A stretch of DNA of 64,000 nt from an uncultured Sphingomonadales bacterium (lineage in GTDB: Bacteria; Pseudomonadota; Alphaproteobacteria; Sphingomonadales; Rhodothalassiaceae), in the NCBI GenBank assembly GCA_947499155.1, contig CANMND010000004.1, positions 222,745 to 286,744 on the forward strand, in the 5' to 3' direction. The position numbers were made by a program, and so were the translations under genes. Positions 25,349-33,840 of this stretch are shown in pieces. Under the pieces are notes generated by a model. That model ran no database searches and was not told where the DNA came from. It saw only the letters and a program-made list of their open reading frames with translations. Positions within the stretch are counted from its first letter, which is position 1. Each line of letters begins with the position of its first letter.

Positions 25349-26017
25349 TCACTGAACAGGACTAATCCGTGCATTTTCTGCTGATTGCTTTTCTCTATCT
25401 GCGATTTTCTGTTCTGCCCAGCCGGCCATTTCAGTCACAATGGCGTTCATCGCATTATTGAACGCCAGCGCTGTTGCATCAGAAGAATCGCCATTTACCT
25501 GATCTTGTACCGAAAAAGCGCGTGTGTCGAGTACATCGCTGGACATGGCATCCATCAGGATTGCGACCCAGACGATCTCAATGGACAAGGGGTCATCATT
25601 ATGAGATTCGGCTTCAAATTTACGCACATCAAGGCGCAGGCGATATAAAAGCGGCAGGTCGATATTGACATCTCCCACGGCGTTGAGTGCCGTGCGATTG
25701 TCGAGAGAGCGGGCCACATGGCGCTGGATCAGACGCGAAGTTCGCTCTTCCCACCGTGCTTGCGGCAGATATTCATAGCGGACCGGCGAACGCTTGACGG
25801 CAATACGCATACTGTCCAGTGCGCCCGAGACCTGTGGTTCTTCGACAAACAGGACCGGGGCGCCAGGCTCTGGTGTACCCTGTCTGCTCAGTGGCTCCAG
25901 CGTAAAGACAGAAGGGGCTGGGCCACTGGGGCCGAGGCTGACAAGACTGCTGCATCCTGCAATGCTGATCGCTGACACAAGGACAACAAGGGCAAGGGTT
26001 GTTTTCACGATGTTCAT
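25349..26017 (-). CDS. ABC transport auxiliary lipoprotein (PqiC-like)
   Basis: 222 aa lipoprotein (lipobox ISIAGC). Segments VFTLEPLS, VLFVEEPQVSGALDSMRIAVKRSPVRYEYLPQARWEE and RLIQRHVARSL match the ABC_trans_aux/PqiC family (PF03886). That family works with MCE-domain transporters between inner and outer membranes. It is the last gene of the four-gene Mla-type operon, overlapping the MlaD-like gene by 4 bp (ATGA). Here it takes the place of the MlaC/MlaB genes of the E. coli locus. Confidence 0.88.
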   Translation of the reverse strand: MNIVKTTLALVVLVSAISIAGCSSLVSLGPSGPAPSVFTLEPLSRQGTPEPGAPVLFVEEPQVSGALDSMRIAVKRSPVRYEYLPQARWEERTSRLIQRHVARSLDNRTALNAVGDVNIDLPLLYRLRLDVRKFEAESHNDDPLSIEIVWVAILMDAMSSDVLDTRAFSVQDQVNGDSSDATALAFNNAMNAIVTEMAGWAEQKIADREKQSAENARISPVQ

Positions 26018-26961
26018 TCCTTTTGCCCTTTATATTCTGGTACCTGTGCACCGAAAAGAGCCTCTTGCGGCTGATCTTCGATTTTCTGCACAAGGCTGTT
26101 CAGCCGCATGGTCAGGCGTCGCAGATCGCCAATCAGCCGGGTAGTTTCAGGCAGGCTGGTATTAACAAAGCGGGAGATGCCGGGTCGATTGTCTGCCACA
26201 AGGACAGAAAGGTCGCTGGCGAGCGTATTGGCGGCTTTTGCAGCATTGCCGGCTTCAATAAATGCAGTGCGTACCTCATCATTCATCAGATTTTCTGTAG
26301 TCTCAGCCACTGAATTCAGACGCTTGGCAGTCTGATGGAATTCGTTGATAGCCTCATCAAGGCCAGAAAGAGCCTTGTCGATATCATCAGCGCGGGCAGC
26401 AAAGCGGTCAGAGACTGTCTCAAGATTTTGAAGGATATTACTGACGCGTTCCCTGTTTTCTGGCCCCAGAAGCTCTTTTACATTATTGACGGCAATAAGG
26501 GCTTCGTTCATCAGATTGGGGGCCTCTTCAAAGACCTGTTGAATGGGGGATCGTTCAGAGGGGATCCGGGCCATATTCAGCCCGTCACGGGGCACGATCT
26601 GCGTATCCCCCTGACCGCCGCTGATCTGGACAAAGGCAATTCCGGTAAAGCCTTGCAGTTCAAGGCGTGCGCTGCTTCCTTCAAGGATTGGCACGTCAGA
26701 CTCAATTTTCACAAGGACCCGTACCTTCGAGGGATCTTCTCGCGGAATTGAAATGTCGAGGACGGTTCCCACGGGGACACCGTTAAGACGGACCGTACTG
26801 CCTTCATTCAACCCTGCAACCGAGCCTTCGAAGATAATCTCATAAGGGATGAACTTTTGATCCACATCCACTTTTGCAAGCCAGATGACGAAGGCAAAAA
26901 GGGCACCAATCATAATCAACATGAATGTGCCGATCAGCAGATGATGTGCACGGGTTTCCAT
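26014..26961 (-). CDS. mlaD: MCE-domain protein, MlaD-like
   Basis: 315 aa. An N-terminal membrane helix (LLIGTFMLIMIGALFAFVIWL) is followed by one MCE domain (about 38-115, ending FVQISGG) and a long helical C-terminal part with coiled-coil character (about 140-270). MCE proteins form hexameric rings that pass phospholipid between membranes. The single MCE domain with a long helical tail fits the alphaproteobacterial MlaD group. Its partners are the permease and ATPase upstream and the lipoprotein downstream. Confidence 0.9.
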   Translation of the reverse strand: METRAHHLLIGTFMLIMIGALFAFVIWLAKVDVDQKFIPYEIIFEGSVAGLNEGSTVRLNGVPVGTVLDISIPREDPSKVRVLVKIESDVPILEGSSARLELQGFTGIAFVQISGGQGDTQIVPRDGLNMARIPSERSPIQQVFEEAPNLMNEALIAVNNVKELLGPENRERVSNILQNLETVSDRFAARADDIDKALSGLDEAINEFHQTAKRLNSVAETTENLMNDEVRTAFIEAGNAAKAANTLASDLSVLVADNRPGISRFVNTSLPETTRLIGDLRRLTMRLNSLVQKIEDQPQEALFGAQVPEYKGQKE

Positions 26962-27037
26962 CAGCGTGGTCTTTCCGTTTTCCGTCGCGGGACAGGTGGG
27001 ATCTTGTGTCGTGGTTCCATATCAATCCGATTGTGTT

Positions 27038-27886
27038 TCATGAGGATACCCCGTCAGACTTGTCTCGACCACGGGACATTTGTACGGCTCGTGAGCGGGG
27101 TCCGTGGAAATAACTGTGAACCCAGGGGTGCTTGCTTGCGAGCATGTCTGAGATAGTGCCGCTCACGATAACCTTGTGTTCGGCAAGGGCAGCGATCCGG
27201 TCACAAGTGGTAAACAAAGTATCGAGATCATGGGTGACAAGCACAACAGTCAAGCCAAGGATATCACGCAGACGCAGGATCAGTTCATCGAATGCTGCAG
27301 CCCCTATGGGGTCGAGGCCAGCGGTTGGCTCATCCAGAAACAACAGCTCCGGGTCGAGGGCGAGCGCGCGGGCAAGACCTGCGCGACGTTTCATTCCGCC
27401 TGACAGTTCTGACGGGTATTTAGAACCTGCATGAGGCTCAAGACCGACGATGGCGATTTTGTATGCGGCGATTTCATCCATCAGGCGCGCGGAAAGATCA
27501 TAATATTCCCGTAGCGGCACCTGAATATTCTGAGTGACGGTCAGAGATGAGAACAAGGCTCCTTCTTGAAACAGAACACCCCATTCCCGACGGGCTTCTT
27601 TCATTTGGGCCGTTGAAAGCGAGGTCTGGTCAATGCCGGATATGGTGATGGTCCCGGCATTTGGCTTTCGCAGCCCGATGATAGAATGCAAAAGAACGGA
27701 CTTTCCTGTCCCTGACCCACCAACAATGCCCAGAATTTCACCACGCCGGACGTCAATATCCAGATTGTCGTGGACCACATGGTTTCCAAAACGCGTGGAA
27801 AGACCGCGGACGGAAATCACGATCTCTCCATCAACAGTCTCGTGCAGTATAGCGGGGTCACGATGTTCGGCTTTTATCATTACCAT
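27038..27886 (-). CDS. mlaF: Lipid-transport ABC ATPase, MlaF-like
   Basis: 282 aa ABC ATPase. Walker A GGSGTGKSVLL (serine-glycine variant), Q-loop VLFQEGALFSSLTV, signature LSGGMKRRAGLARAL and Walker B LLFLDEPTAGLD are the MlaF/Ttg2A type. The C-terminal extension (HPWVHSYFHGPRSRA) resembles the MlaF tail. It overlaps the permease gene. A second ATG at 27880 would make a TAATG junction with that stop, and neither ATG has a clear ribosome binding site. Confidence 0.9.
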   Translation of the reverse strand: MVMIKAEHRDPAILHETVDGEIVISVRGLSTRFGNHVVHDNLDIDVRRGEILGIVGGSGTGKSVLLHSIIGLRKPNAGTITISGIDQTSLSTAQMKEARREWGVLFQEGALFSSLTVTQNIQVPLREYYDLSARLMDEIAAYKIAIVGLEPHAGSKYPSELSGGMKRRAGLARALALDPELLFLDEPTAGLDPIGAAAFDELILRLRDILGLTVVLVTHDLDTLFTTCDRIAALAEHKVIVSGTISDMLASKHPWVHSYFHGPRSRAVQMSRGRDKSDGVSS

Positions 27887-29031
27887 CCAATCGTTGTGAA
27901 AAAGACGGCGAAAAACGCATCAAGGACGATGACCAGAAAGATTGATTCGACCACAGATGCAGTGGTGCGTGCCCCAAGAGATTCGGCTGTACCTTCCACG
28001 CTTAGGCCCTGAAAACAGCCACTGACTGATATTACCCCTGCAAAGAAGACGGATTTGATCAGGCCGATATACAACTCGTTCAGCAGTGCAAGATCATTCA
28101 TTCTGTTGATGAATTGCGACGGCGAGATATCAAGGGTAAACCAGGCCATAAGCGCACCGCCGATAAGGCCCATAATATCGGCATAAAAAGTCAAAAGCGG
28201 CAAAACCAGAACCATCGCTGCAAGCCGGGGCAAGACCAGCACATCAATGGGGTGGATACCCAGCGTCTTCATGGCGTTCACTTCTTCATTCATCACCATG
28301 GAGCCGATTTGAGCCGCAAAAGCGCTGCCTGACCGCCCGGCAATGATGACAGACGTCAAAAGAACTCCCAACTCACGCAAAACACCGATACTGACAAGGT
28401 CGGCAACAAAGATCTCGGCACCGAACTGGCGCAGTTGTACCGCACCCTGATTGACAATGACGGCTCCGATCAAAAAAGAGATCAGGCCAACAATCGGCAT
28501 GGAACGCACACCAACCACTTCCATCTGGTGAACAAGTGGCGTGAGACGAATGCGTCCTGGATGAAGAACGGATAGTAGAATTCGCTGAAACACATTACCA
28601 AGAAACGACAAAAGAGCCCCAAAATTACTGACAATGGTAATGCTTGCAATCCCGATATCTTCGATCATGCGCAGAATCACAGGCTCAGTCTGGGGCGGGC
28701 TGGTCATGCAGGCGTCATGCTTGCGGATTTGTTCTATCAGACGTTCTTGTGACTCATTACCAAAGTGGTATGAAGTGGAGACGCCTTTTGCTTCAAGGCC
28801 ACAATAAGCCCGGTGCAGAAGCCACGCCCCCACCGTGTCGAGTCCTTCGATTCCTGATAAATCTATTTCTGCGCGATTTTGTGCCAATGGGCGAACACTG
28901 GCTACGAGCTTCTCGAGCGTATCAGCCGTTTCGATCTGCCATGAACCACGAGGGCAAATACGCAGTACGTCGCCATGCGCATTGATATCGAGATCCGGCT
29001 TGCTGATGTGTTCAATTCTCAGCCCTGTCAC
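27880..29031 (-). CDS. mlaE: Lipid-transport ABC permease with N-terminal STAS domain, MlaE-like
   Basis: 383 aa. Residues about 1-110 form a STAS-like domain (GSWQIETADTLEKLVASV, AEIDLSGIEGLDTVGAWLLHRAY), the function done by separate MlaB in E. coli. The rest is the MlaE permease (FQRILLSVLHPGRIRLTPLVHQMEVVGVRSMPIVGLISFLIGAVIV, then GRSGSAFAAQIGSMVMNEEVNAMKTLGI). The STAS fusion is standard in alphaproteobacteria. It opens the operon for phospholipid trafficking that keeps outer-membrane asymmetry. Confidence 0.92.
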   Translation of the reverse strand: MTGLRIEHISKPDLDINAHGDVLRICPRGSWQIETADTLEKLVASVRPLAQNRAEIDLSGIEGLDTVGAWLLHRAYCGLEAKGVSTSYHFGNESQERLIEQIRKHDACMTSPPQTEPVILRMIEDIGIASITIVSNFGALLSFLGNVFQRILLSVLHPGRIRLTPLVHQMEVVGVRSMPIVGLISFLIGAVIVNQGAVQLRQFGAEIFVADLVSIGVLRELGVLLTSVIIAGRSGSAFAAQIGSMVMNEEVNAMKTLGIHPIDVLVLPRLAAMVLVLPLLTFYADIMGLIGGALMAWFTLDISPSQFINRMNDLALLNELYIGLIKSVFFAGVISVSGCFQGLSVEGTAESLGARTTASVVESIFLVIVLDAFFAVFFTTIGW

Positions 29032-29108
29032 ATATCACCTGCATTATGCCATGGTGTTCGCAGCTTAGCGCATGGGTAGTGATAATCCAAACTGTCAGGA
29101 CACATTGA

Positions 29109-30323
29109 TCAGATCCGACCCGTCACAGCTTTTAATTCCAATCGCGCAATCTGACGGCAATGGACTTCATCCGGGCCATCTGCCAGCCGCAAGGTACGGG
29201 CTTGCGCATAGGCGTAAGCGAGCCCGTAATCGTCTGAAACGCCAGCAGCACCATGGGCCTGTATCGCCCAGTCTATCACCTGGCAGGCCATGGTGGGGGC
29301 GGCCACCTTGATCATCGCGATGTCTTTTTTCGCGGCCTTGTTGCCTTCCTTGTCCATGATGTAGGCGGCTTTCATGGTGAGGAGACGGGCAGAATCGATC
29401 ATCACGCGCGACTGGGCGATGCGTTCGTCCCAGACGCTATGATCTGAAATCATTTTCCCAAAAGCCGTGCGCCCGGTCAATCTGATGCACATGCGCTCCA
29501 GCGCGCGTTCCGTAAGGCCGATCAGTCGCATGCAATGATGAATGCGCCCCGGACCCAATCGTCCTTGCGCTATTTCAAAGCCCCGGCCTTCGCCCAGTAT
29601 CATGTTATCTGCGGGCACCCGCACATTGTTAAAGGTGATATCCGCATGGCCGTGTGGGGCATCATCATAGCCAAAAACCGGCAACATGCGGTTGATGGTA
29701 ATGCCGGGAGTATCCATAGGTACCAGAATCATTGATTGCCGTTTCCACGGATTTTCATGATCAGGCGCAGATTGCCCCATAAAGATCAGAATTTTGCAGC
29801 GTGGATCGCCTGCTCCTGATGTCCACCATTTGCGACCATTAAGGACATAACTGTCACCGTCCCGTTCAATACTGGCGCGGATATTGCGCGCATCAGACGA
29901 TGCGACGTCCGGTTCGGTCATGGCAAAACCGGATCGGATATCTCCTGCCAGCAGGGGCTTGAGCCAGCGGTCTTTTTGAGCTTGAGTGCCGTAACGCACC
30001 AGTACTTCCATATTGCCGGTGTCAGGTGCTGAACAGTTGAAAATCTCAGATGCAAAGGGCGAGCGCCCCATTTCTTCGGCCAAAGGCGCATAGTCACAAT
30101 TGCCAAGGCCTGCTCCATCGGTGCTGTCAGGCAGAAACAGGTTCCACAATCCTTCAGCCTTCGCCTTCTTCTTTAAGTTCTCCACAAGAGACAAGGGCTG
30201 CCAGCGGTTGCCTTTTTCCACTTCGGCAAAGATGTCTGCCTCATATGGGTAATAGTGCAAATCGAGAAAGGCGCGCACGCGGGCGAGCATGTCCTGAGAT
30301 CGGGGGGAGTGAGAAAAATCCAT
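29109..30323 (-). CDS. Acyl-CoA dehydrogenase family protein (ACAD10/11-like)
   Basis: 404 aa FAD enzyme. [20 protein letters not shown] is the FAD/substrate-binding signature. [14 protein letters not shown] and the C-terminal [34 protein letters not shown] complete the fold. The ACAD10/11-like subgroup often acts on branched or 4-hydroxy acyl-CoAs, but the substrate is not deducible here. It is a stand-alone gene, downstream on the same strand from the aromatic fusion gene and separated by 115 bp. Confidence 0.87.
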   Translation of the reverse strand: MDFSHSPRSQDMLARVRAFLDLHYYPYEADIFAEVEKGNRWQPLSLVENLKKKAKAEGLWNLFLPDSTDGAGLGNCDYAPLAEEMGRSPFASEIFNCSAPDTGNMEVLVRYGTQAQKDRWLKPLLAGDIRSGFAMTEPDVASSDARNIRASIERDGDSYVLNGRKWWTSGAGDPRCKILIFMGQSAPDHENPWKRQSMILVPMDTPGITINRMLPVFGYDDAPHGHADITFNNVRVPADNMILGEGRGFEIAQGRLGPGRIHHCMRLIGLTERALERMCIRLTGRTAFGKMISDHSVWDERIAQSRVMIDSARLLTMKAAYIMDKEGNKAAKKDIAMIKVAAPTMACQVIDWAIQAHGAAGVSDDYGLAYAYAQARTLRLADGPDEVHCRQIARLELKAVTGRI

Positions 30324-30438
30324 GGATGCGGCCCTCCTTTAGACCTTGGCCCAGTATCTTTCTCATTTCCGGAAAAATCCACCACCACCTGGCCCGACCT
30401 CTCTTCATTGGGGGCAAGGTGGTGGTGGGTGTAATGGT

Positions 30439-32490
30439 TTAGACCAGTTCGGCCATCATTTCCTCGAACATGGGGAAAGTGAGTGCCTGTGGGCCATCAG
30501 ACAGGGCTTCTTCCGGCTTTGGATGAAACTCAACAATGATCCCGTCCGCACCGACGGCTTTGGCGGCTCTGACCATGGGGATGACCATATCGCGACGACC
30601 GACAGCATGGCTTGGGTCAACTACAACTGGCAAATGGCTCATCTGCTTCAGCAAGGGGACAGCGGACAGGTCAAGGGTATTGCGTGTCGCAGGCTCAAAG
30701 GTGCGGATACCACGTTCACACAGGATCACCTGACGATTGCCCTCGGACAGGATATATTCTGCCGCCTGCAGTAATTCATCCAAAGACGCCATCATGCCAC
30801 GCTTCAGAAGCACCGGGCGGTTGGCACGGCCCACCAGTCTCAGCAGCGGGAAGTTTTGCATATTGCGGGCACCGATCTGCAAAATATCGGATTTTTTCGC
30901 GACTTCTGTTACCTGATCCGGCGCAAGCACCTCTGTTATAATCGGCAGGCCATGGCGGTCACCTGCGGCTTTCAGCAGATCCAGGCCTTCATAGCCCAAA
31001 CCCTGGAAGCTGTATGGGTTAGTACGAGGCTTGAAGCAGCCACCTCGTAAAATTGTGGCCCCATGAGCGCGGACATGCTCAGCGCAATCCATCACCTGTT
31101 CTTCTGACTCGACGGAACAAGGCCCCGCCATCACAGTGAAGCCTTCACCAATTACAGCATTCCCGACCCGAATGATCGTATTGTCAGGCTTATGGGCGCG
31201 GCTGCCCAGTTTCCAGCCCTTGGGAGCTGCAGCGACTTTTTTGTCTTCTGCTTTTTCGGGAGCCTTGGATTTAGGGCCTGACGCAGCCTTGACATTTTCA
31301 CGCAACAGTTCGGCGGGTACTTCTGTCGGGATAACGTCTTCTGACGGATAACACCCCAGAACCTTGAGAAAGCGTGCACGCCGGGCAAGGGTATCCACGG
31401 CTTCGACCATGATCTGATCCCGGATATTGCCAAGAAGATCGATATAAAACAGCTCTTCCCACGGATTGCCATGGAGTGGCCGCGATTCAAGCTTCAGCAT
31501 ATTTATGCCCTGGTCGCGAAATACCGTAAGGGCATCGACGAGAGCGCCAGGCTTCTGGTCAACAGAAATCATCAGAGTGGTCTTGGCCGGCACTGTTTCT
31601 GGAACATGGGCAGGTTTGCGTGCAACAACAATGAACCGGGTATGATTCTGGCGCTGATTGGCAAGGTCGCTCTTGATCTCAAACAGGCCCCATAGTGCCC
31701 CCGCTTCACGTGAGGCAATGGCTGCAGCACCACTTTTTGCACTGGCGGCCTTTTCAACTGCATGAGATGTGGATTCACAATAGATCACATCCACATCTCC
31801 CAGACGGGCGAGGAAATGACTGCATTGCGCATGAACCTGAGGATGAACATAAAGGGTTTTCACCTGACCCGGCAAAAGGCCGGCGTCCGCTGACAGCAGG
31901 CAATGCTCAATCTTGTGGGTCACCTCGCCGACGATGGAAAGTCCAGTGTGCTGCAACAGGTCATAGACATCGCTGATGCTGCCGGACGTGGTATTTTCAA
32001 TTGGCAGGACCGCGTGATCAGCTTCGCCGCTTTCCGCCTTTTCCAGAACTTCTTCAAAGCTGTTGCAGCCGATCTCAACCAACTTGCCAGCGCGGCGGGT
32101 GAAATATTTGCGGCACGCCGCCTGACTGTATGATCCTTCGCCACCCAAATAGGCCACTCGGCGCAAGTCCGTTTCATCTTCTGAATTTTCGCGGGCATGA
32201 AGGCGGGCTTGTTGCAAGAGGACAGAATCCTCGATCACACCCTGGAACAATTTGGTCACCAGATGAGGGTCAAGGCCAAGGTCACGGCCCCGGCGGACCA
32301 TGTCCACAAGACTTTGCCGTTCGATATCGCGGTCGCGCACCGGCCTGCCAGCCTGGATCTTGCTGTCCGCCACCTTAAGGCTGAGATTGCGGCGTGTCGC
32401 CAAAAGATCCAGAAGCTGTCGGTCGACATCGGATATAGTGCTTCTGGTTTTGTCGATATCATCGGCGGTGGTGGTTGTCGTGTTACTCAT
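30439..32490 (-). CDS. Trifunctional chorismate mutase / prephenate dehydratase / DAHP synthase
   Basis: 683 aa in one frame. Residues about 11-95 are an AroQ-type chorismate mutase (ISDVDRQLLDLLATRRNLSLKVADSK). About 110-290 are prephenate dehydratase (YLGGEGSYSQAA, IENTTSGS and the catalytic HTRF at 283-286). About 305-385 are an ACT domain with the Phe-binding GALVDAL and ESRP. After a Lys/Pro/Ala linker (about 400-430), residues 432-683 are a type I-beta DAHP synthase (AGPCSVES 455-462, KPRTNPYSFQG, IGARNMQN, DPSHA 625-629). It thus joins the entry step of the shikimate pathway to the phenylalanine branch. Start 32490 has a GAGGG site; longer starts fall inside the attenuator hairpin. Confidence 0.95.
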   Translation of the reverse strand: MSNTTTTTADDIDKTRSTISDVDRQLLDLLATRRNLSLKVADSKIQAGRPVRDRDIERQSLVDMVRRGRDLGLDPHLVTKLFQGVIEDSVLLQQARLHARENSEDETDLRRVAYLGGEGSYSQAACRKYFTRRAGKLVEIGCNSFEEVLEKAESGEADHAVLPIENTTSGSISDVYDLLQHTGLSIVGEVTHKIEHCLLSADAGLLPGQVKTLYVHPQVHAQCSHFLARLGDVDVIYCESTSHAVEKAASAKSGAAAIASREAGALWGLFEIKSDLANQRQNHTRFIVVARKPAHVPETVPAKTTLMISVDQKPGALVDALTVFRDQGINMLKLESRPLHGNPWEELFYIDLLGNIRDQIMVEAVDTLARRARFLKVLGCYPSEDVIPTEVPAELLRENVKAASGPKSKAPEKAEDKKVAAAPKGWKLGSRAHKPDNTIIRVGNAVIGEGFTVMAGPCSVESEEQVMDCAEHVRAHGATILRGGCFKPRTNPYSFQGLGYEGLDLLKAAGDRHGLPIITEVLAPDQVTEVAKKSDILQIGARNMQNFPLLRLVGRANRPVLLKRGMMASLDELLQAAEYILSEGNRQVILCERGIRTFEPATRNTLDLSAVPLLKQMSHLPVVVDPSHAVGRRDMVIPMVRAAKAVGADGIIVEFHPKPEEALSDGPQALTFPMFEEMMAELV

Positions 32491-32502
32491 GGTCGTTCCC
32501 TC

Positions 32503-32535
32503 AATAAAAAAAAGCCTCCCGGGGTCCGGAAGGCT
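32503..32535 (-). terminator. Intrinsic terminator / attenuator before the CM-PDT-DAHPS gene
   Basis: On the minus strand AGCCTTCCGG, a 3-nt loop and CCGGGAGGCT form a 10-bp stem (one G-U) followed by eight T. It ends 13 bp before the start codon, too close to serve any upstream gene. The 5' arm CCTTCC (32533-32528) can instead pair with GGAAGG inside the leader ORF (32593-32588), which would be the antiterminator. Confidence 0.88.
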
Positions 32536-32564
32536 GCTCACTACATGTTATGCCGATGGTTTCT

Positions 32565-32648
32565 TTAGTCGGCGAACGGGTGCGCACCCTTCCCTGTGGG
32601 GGGCGTATAAAAGAAGCCAAAATAGGTAAAGCTGCGCGAAATATTCAT
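32565..32648 (-). CDS. pheL: Phe/Tyr-rich attenuation leader peptide
   Basis: 27 codons, ATG at 32648 and TAA at 32565. It contains five Phe (positions 7, 10, 12, 13, 25) and two Tyr (9, 14). The core reads FTYFGFFY. This matches the pheA-type leader logic: scarce charged Phe-tRNA stalls the ribosome around codons 10-13, leaving the antiterminator segment free. With ample Phe the ribosome moves on and the downstream terminator forms. There is almost no room for a Shine-Dalgarno site because the predicted promoter -10 ends 7 bp before the ATG, so the mRNA may be leaderless. Confidence 0.85.
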   Translation of the reverse strand: MNISRSFTYFGFFYTPPTGKGAHPFAD

Positions 32649-32655
32649 GAGTCGG

Positions 32656-32685
32656 ACCATATGGTTCCGAAATGGGTAATGTCAA
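32656..32685 (-). promoter_or_regulatory. Promoter of the attenuated aromatic gene
   Basis: On the minus strand TTGACA (32685-32680) is followed after 18 bp by TATGGT (32661-32656). The predicted start site is about 7 bp further, at or next to the leader ATG at 32648. Confidence 0.65.
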
Positions 32686-32811
32686 GAAAGTTTTTTGGCA
32701 GATTTAAGCAATAAATTGTTTCATTTGAAACTGAGTGAAAAAGTCTCCAAGGTGGTTGCAACCCCAGTGACAAGACGCCATCAAGGATATGGACATCTGC
32801 GGGAGACTTAA

Positions 32812-33816
32812 ATGCCATCGTCTGTCAAAAACCTTGATCACACACCGGGCCAGCTTGGTCTTTATCCACCCGTTGAAAGCCACCATCACGGATATCTGCC
32901 CGTCGGGGATGGTCATGCGCTTTATTATGAGCTGTCAGGCAATCCGAAGGGGCTACCTGTTGTGTTCCTCCATGGCGGTCCCGGTGGCGGCACCTCTCCC
33001 GTGCAGAGACGGTTCTTTGATCCACAGCGCTACCACATCATCCTGTTTGATCAGCGCGGTTGTGGTCGGTCGCGGCCCTTTGCAGGTCTTGAACATAACA
33101 CCACGGCTCACCTGATTGCGGATATTGAAAAGCTGCGAACGCATCTTGCAATAGAGCGCTGGCATGTCTTTGGCGGCTCCTGGGGCAGTACGCTGGCGCT
33201 TTTATATGCGCAGGCCTTTCCGGATCGGGTTCTGGGTCTGGTTCTGCGTGGCATATTTTTGATGCGCCAATGTGAACTGGACTGGTTCTATAAATTTGGG
33301 ACCAATGCGATTTTCCCTGATGCCTGGGAAGATTTTATCGCTTTTATCCCGCCCGATGAACGCTCAGACATAATTGCCGCCTATTACAAGCGTCTGACCG
33401 GGCCAGATGAAACCGTGCGCCTTGAAGCGGCGAGGAGTTGGAGCAGTTGGGAAAGCCGGTGTGTCACTCTTGTGCCGGATCCTCATCAGGTCAAGCACGC
33501 CCAAAATACTGAATTCGCAGTCGCCTTTGCCCGAATCGAATGTCACTATTTTTATCATCGGGGGTTTTTGGAATCGGATGACCAGATCTTGCGGAATGCG
33601 GGGCTGATTCAGCATATCCCCACAGTGATTGTCCAAGGCCGCTATGACGCAATCTGTCCGCCACGCGCCGCCTGGGACCTGAAAAATGCCCTGCCGGATG
33701 CACAATTAAAACTGGTGCCGGTGGCCGGTCATTCAGCGTTTGAAAAGCCTGTCATTCATGAACTGGTTACTGCGACGTCATCGATGGCGGACCTCTCATA
33801 TGAGAGCTGGGCGTGA
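32812..33816 (+). CDS. pip: Proline iminopeptidase
   Basis: 334 aa S33 family alpha/beta hydrolase that removes N-terminal proline from peptides. HGGPGGG (oxyanion region, 54-60) and the nucleophile Ser123 in GGSWGS are present. DQRGCGRS and the C-terminal GRYDAICPP (Asp) and GHSAFE (His) complete the set. Length and motifs match bacterial Pip closely. The ribosome binding site GGGAGA precedes the ATG. It is convergent with tldD, and peptide-processing roles may relate only by chance. Confidence 0.93.
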   Translation: MPSSVKNLDHTPGQLGLYPPVESHHHGYLPVGDGHALYYELSGNPKGLPVVFLHGGPGGGTSPVQRRFFDPQRYHIILFDQRGCGRSRPFAGLEHNTTAHLIADIEKLRTHLAIERWHVFGGSWGSTLALLYAQAFPDRVLGLVLRGIFLMRQCELDWFYKFGTNAIFPDAWEDFIAFIPPDERSDIIAAYYKRLTGPDETVRLEAARSWSSWESRCVTLVPDPHQVKHAQNTEFAVAFARIECHYFYHRGFLESDDQILRNAGLIQHIPTVIVQGRYDAICPPRAAWDLKNALPDAQLKLVPVAGHSAFEKPVIHELVTATSSMADLSYESWA

Positions 33817-33840
33817 TAACCGTGCATGATCGTTAATTGA

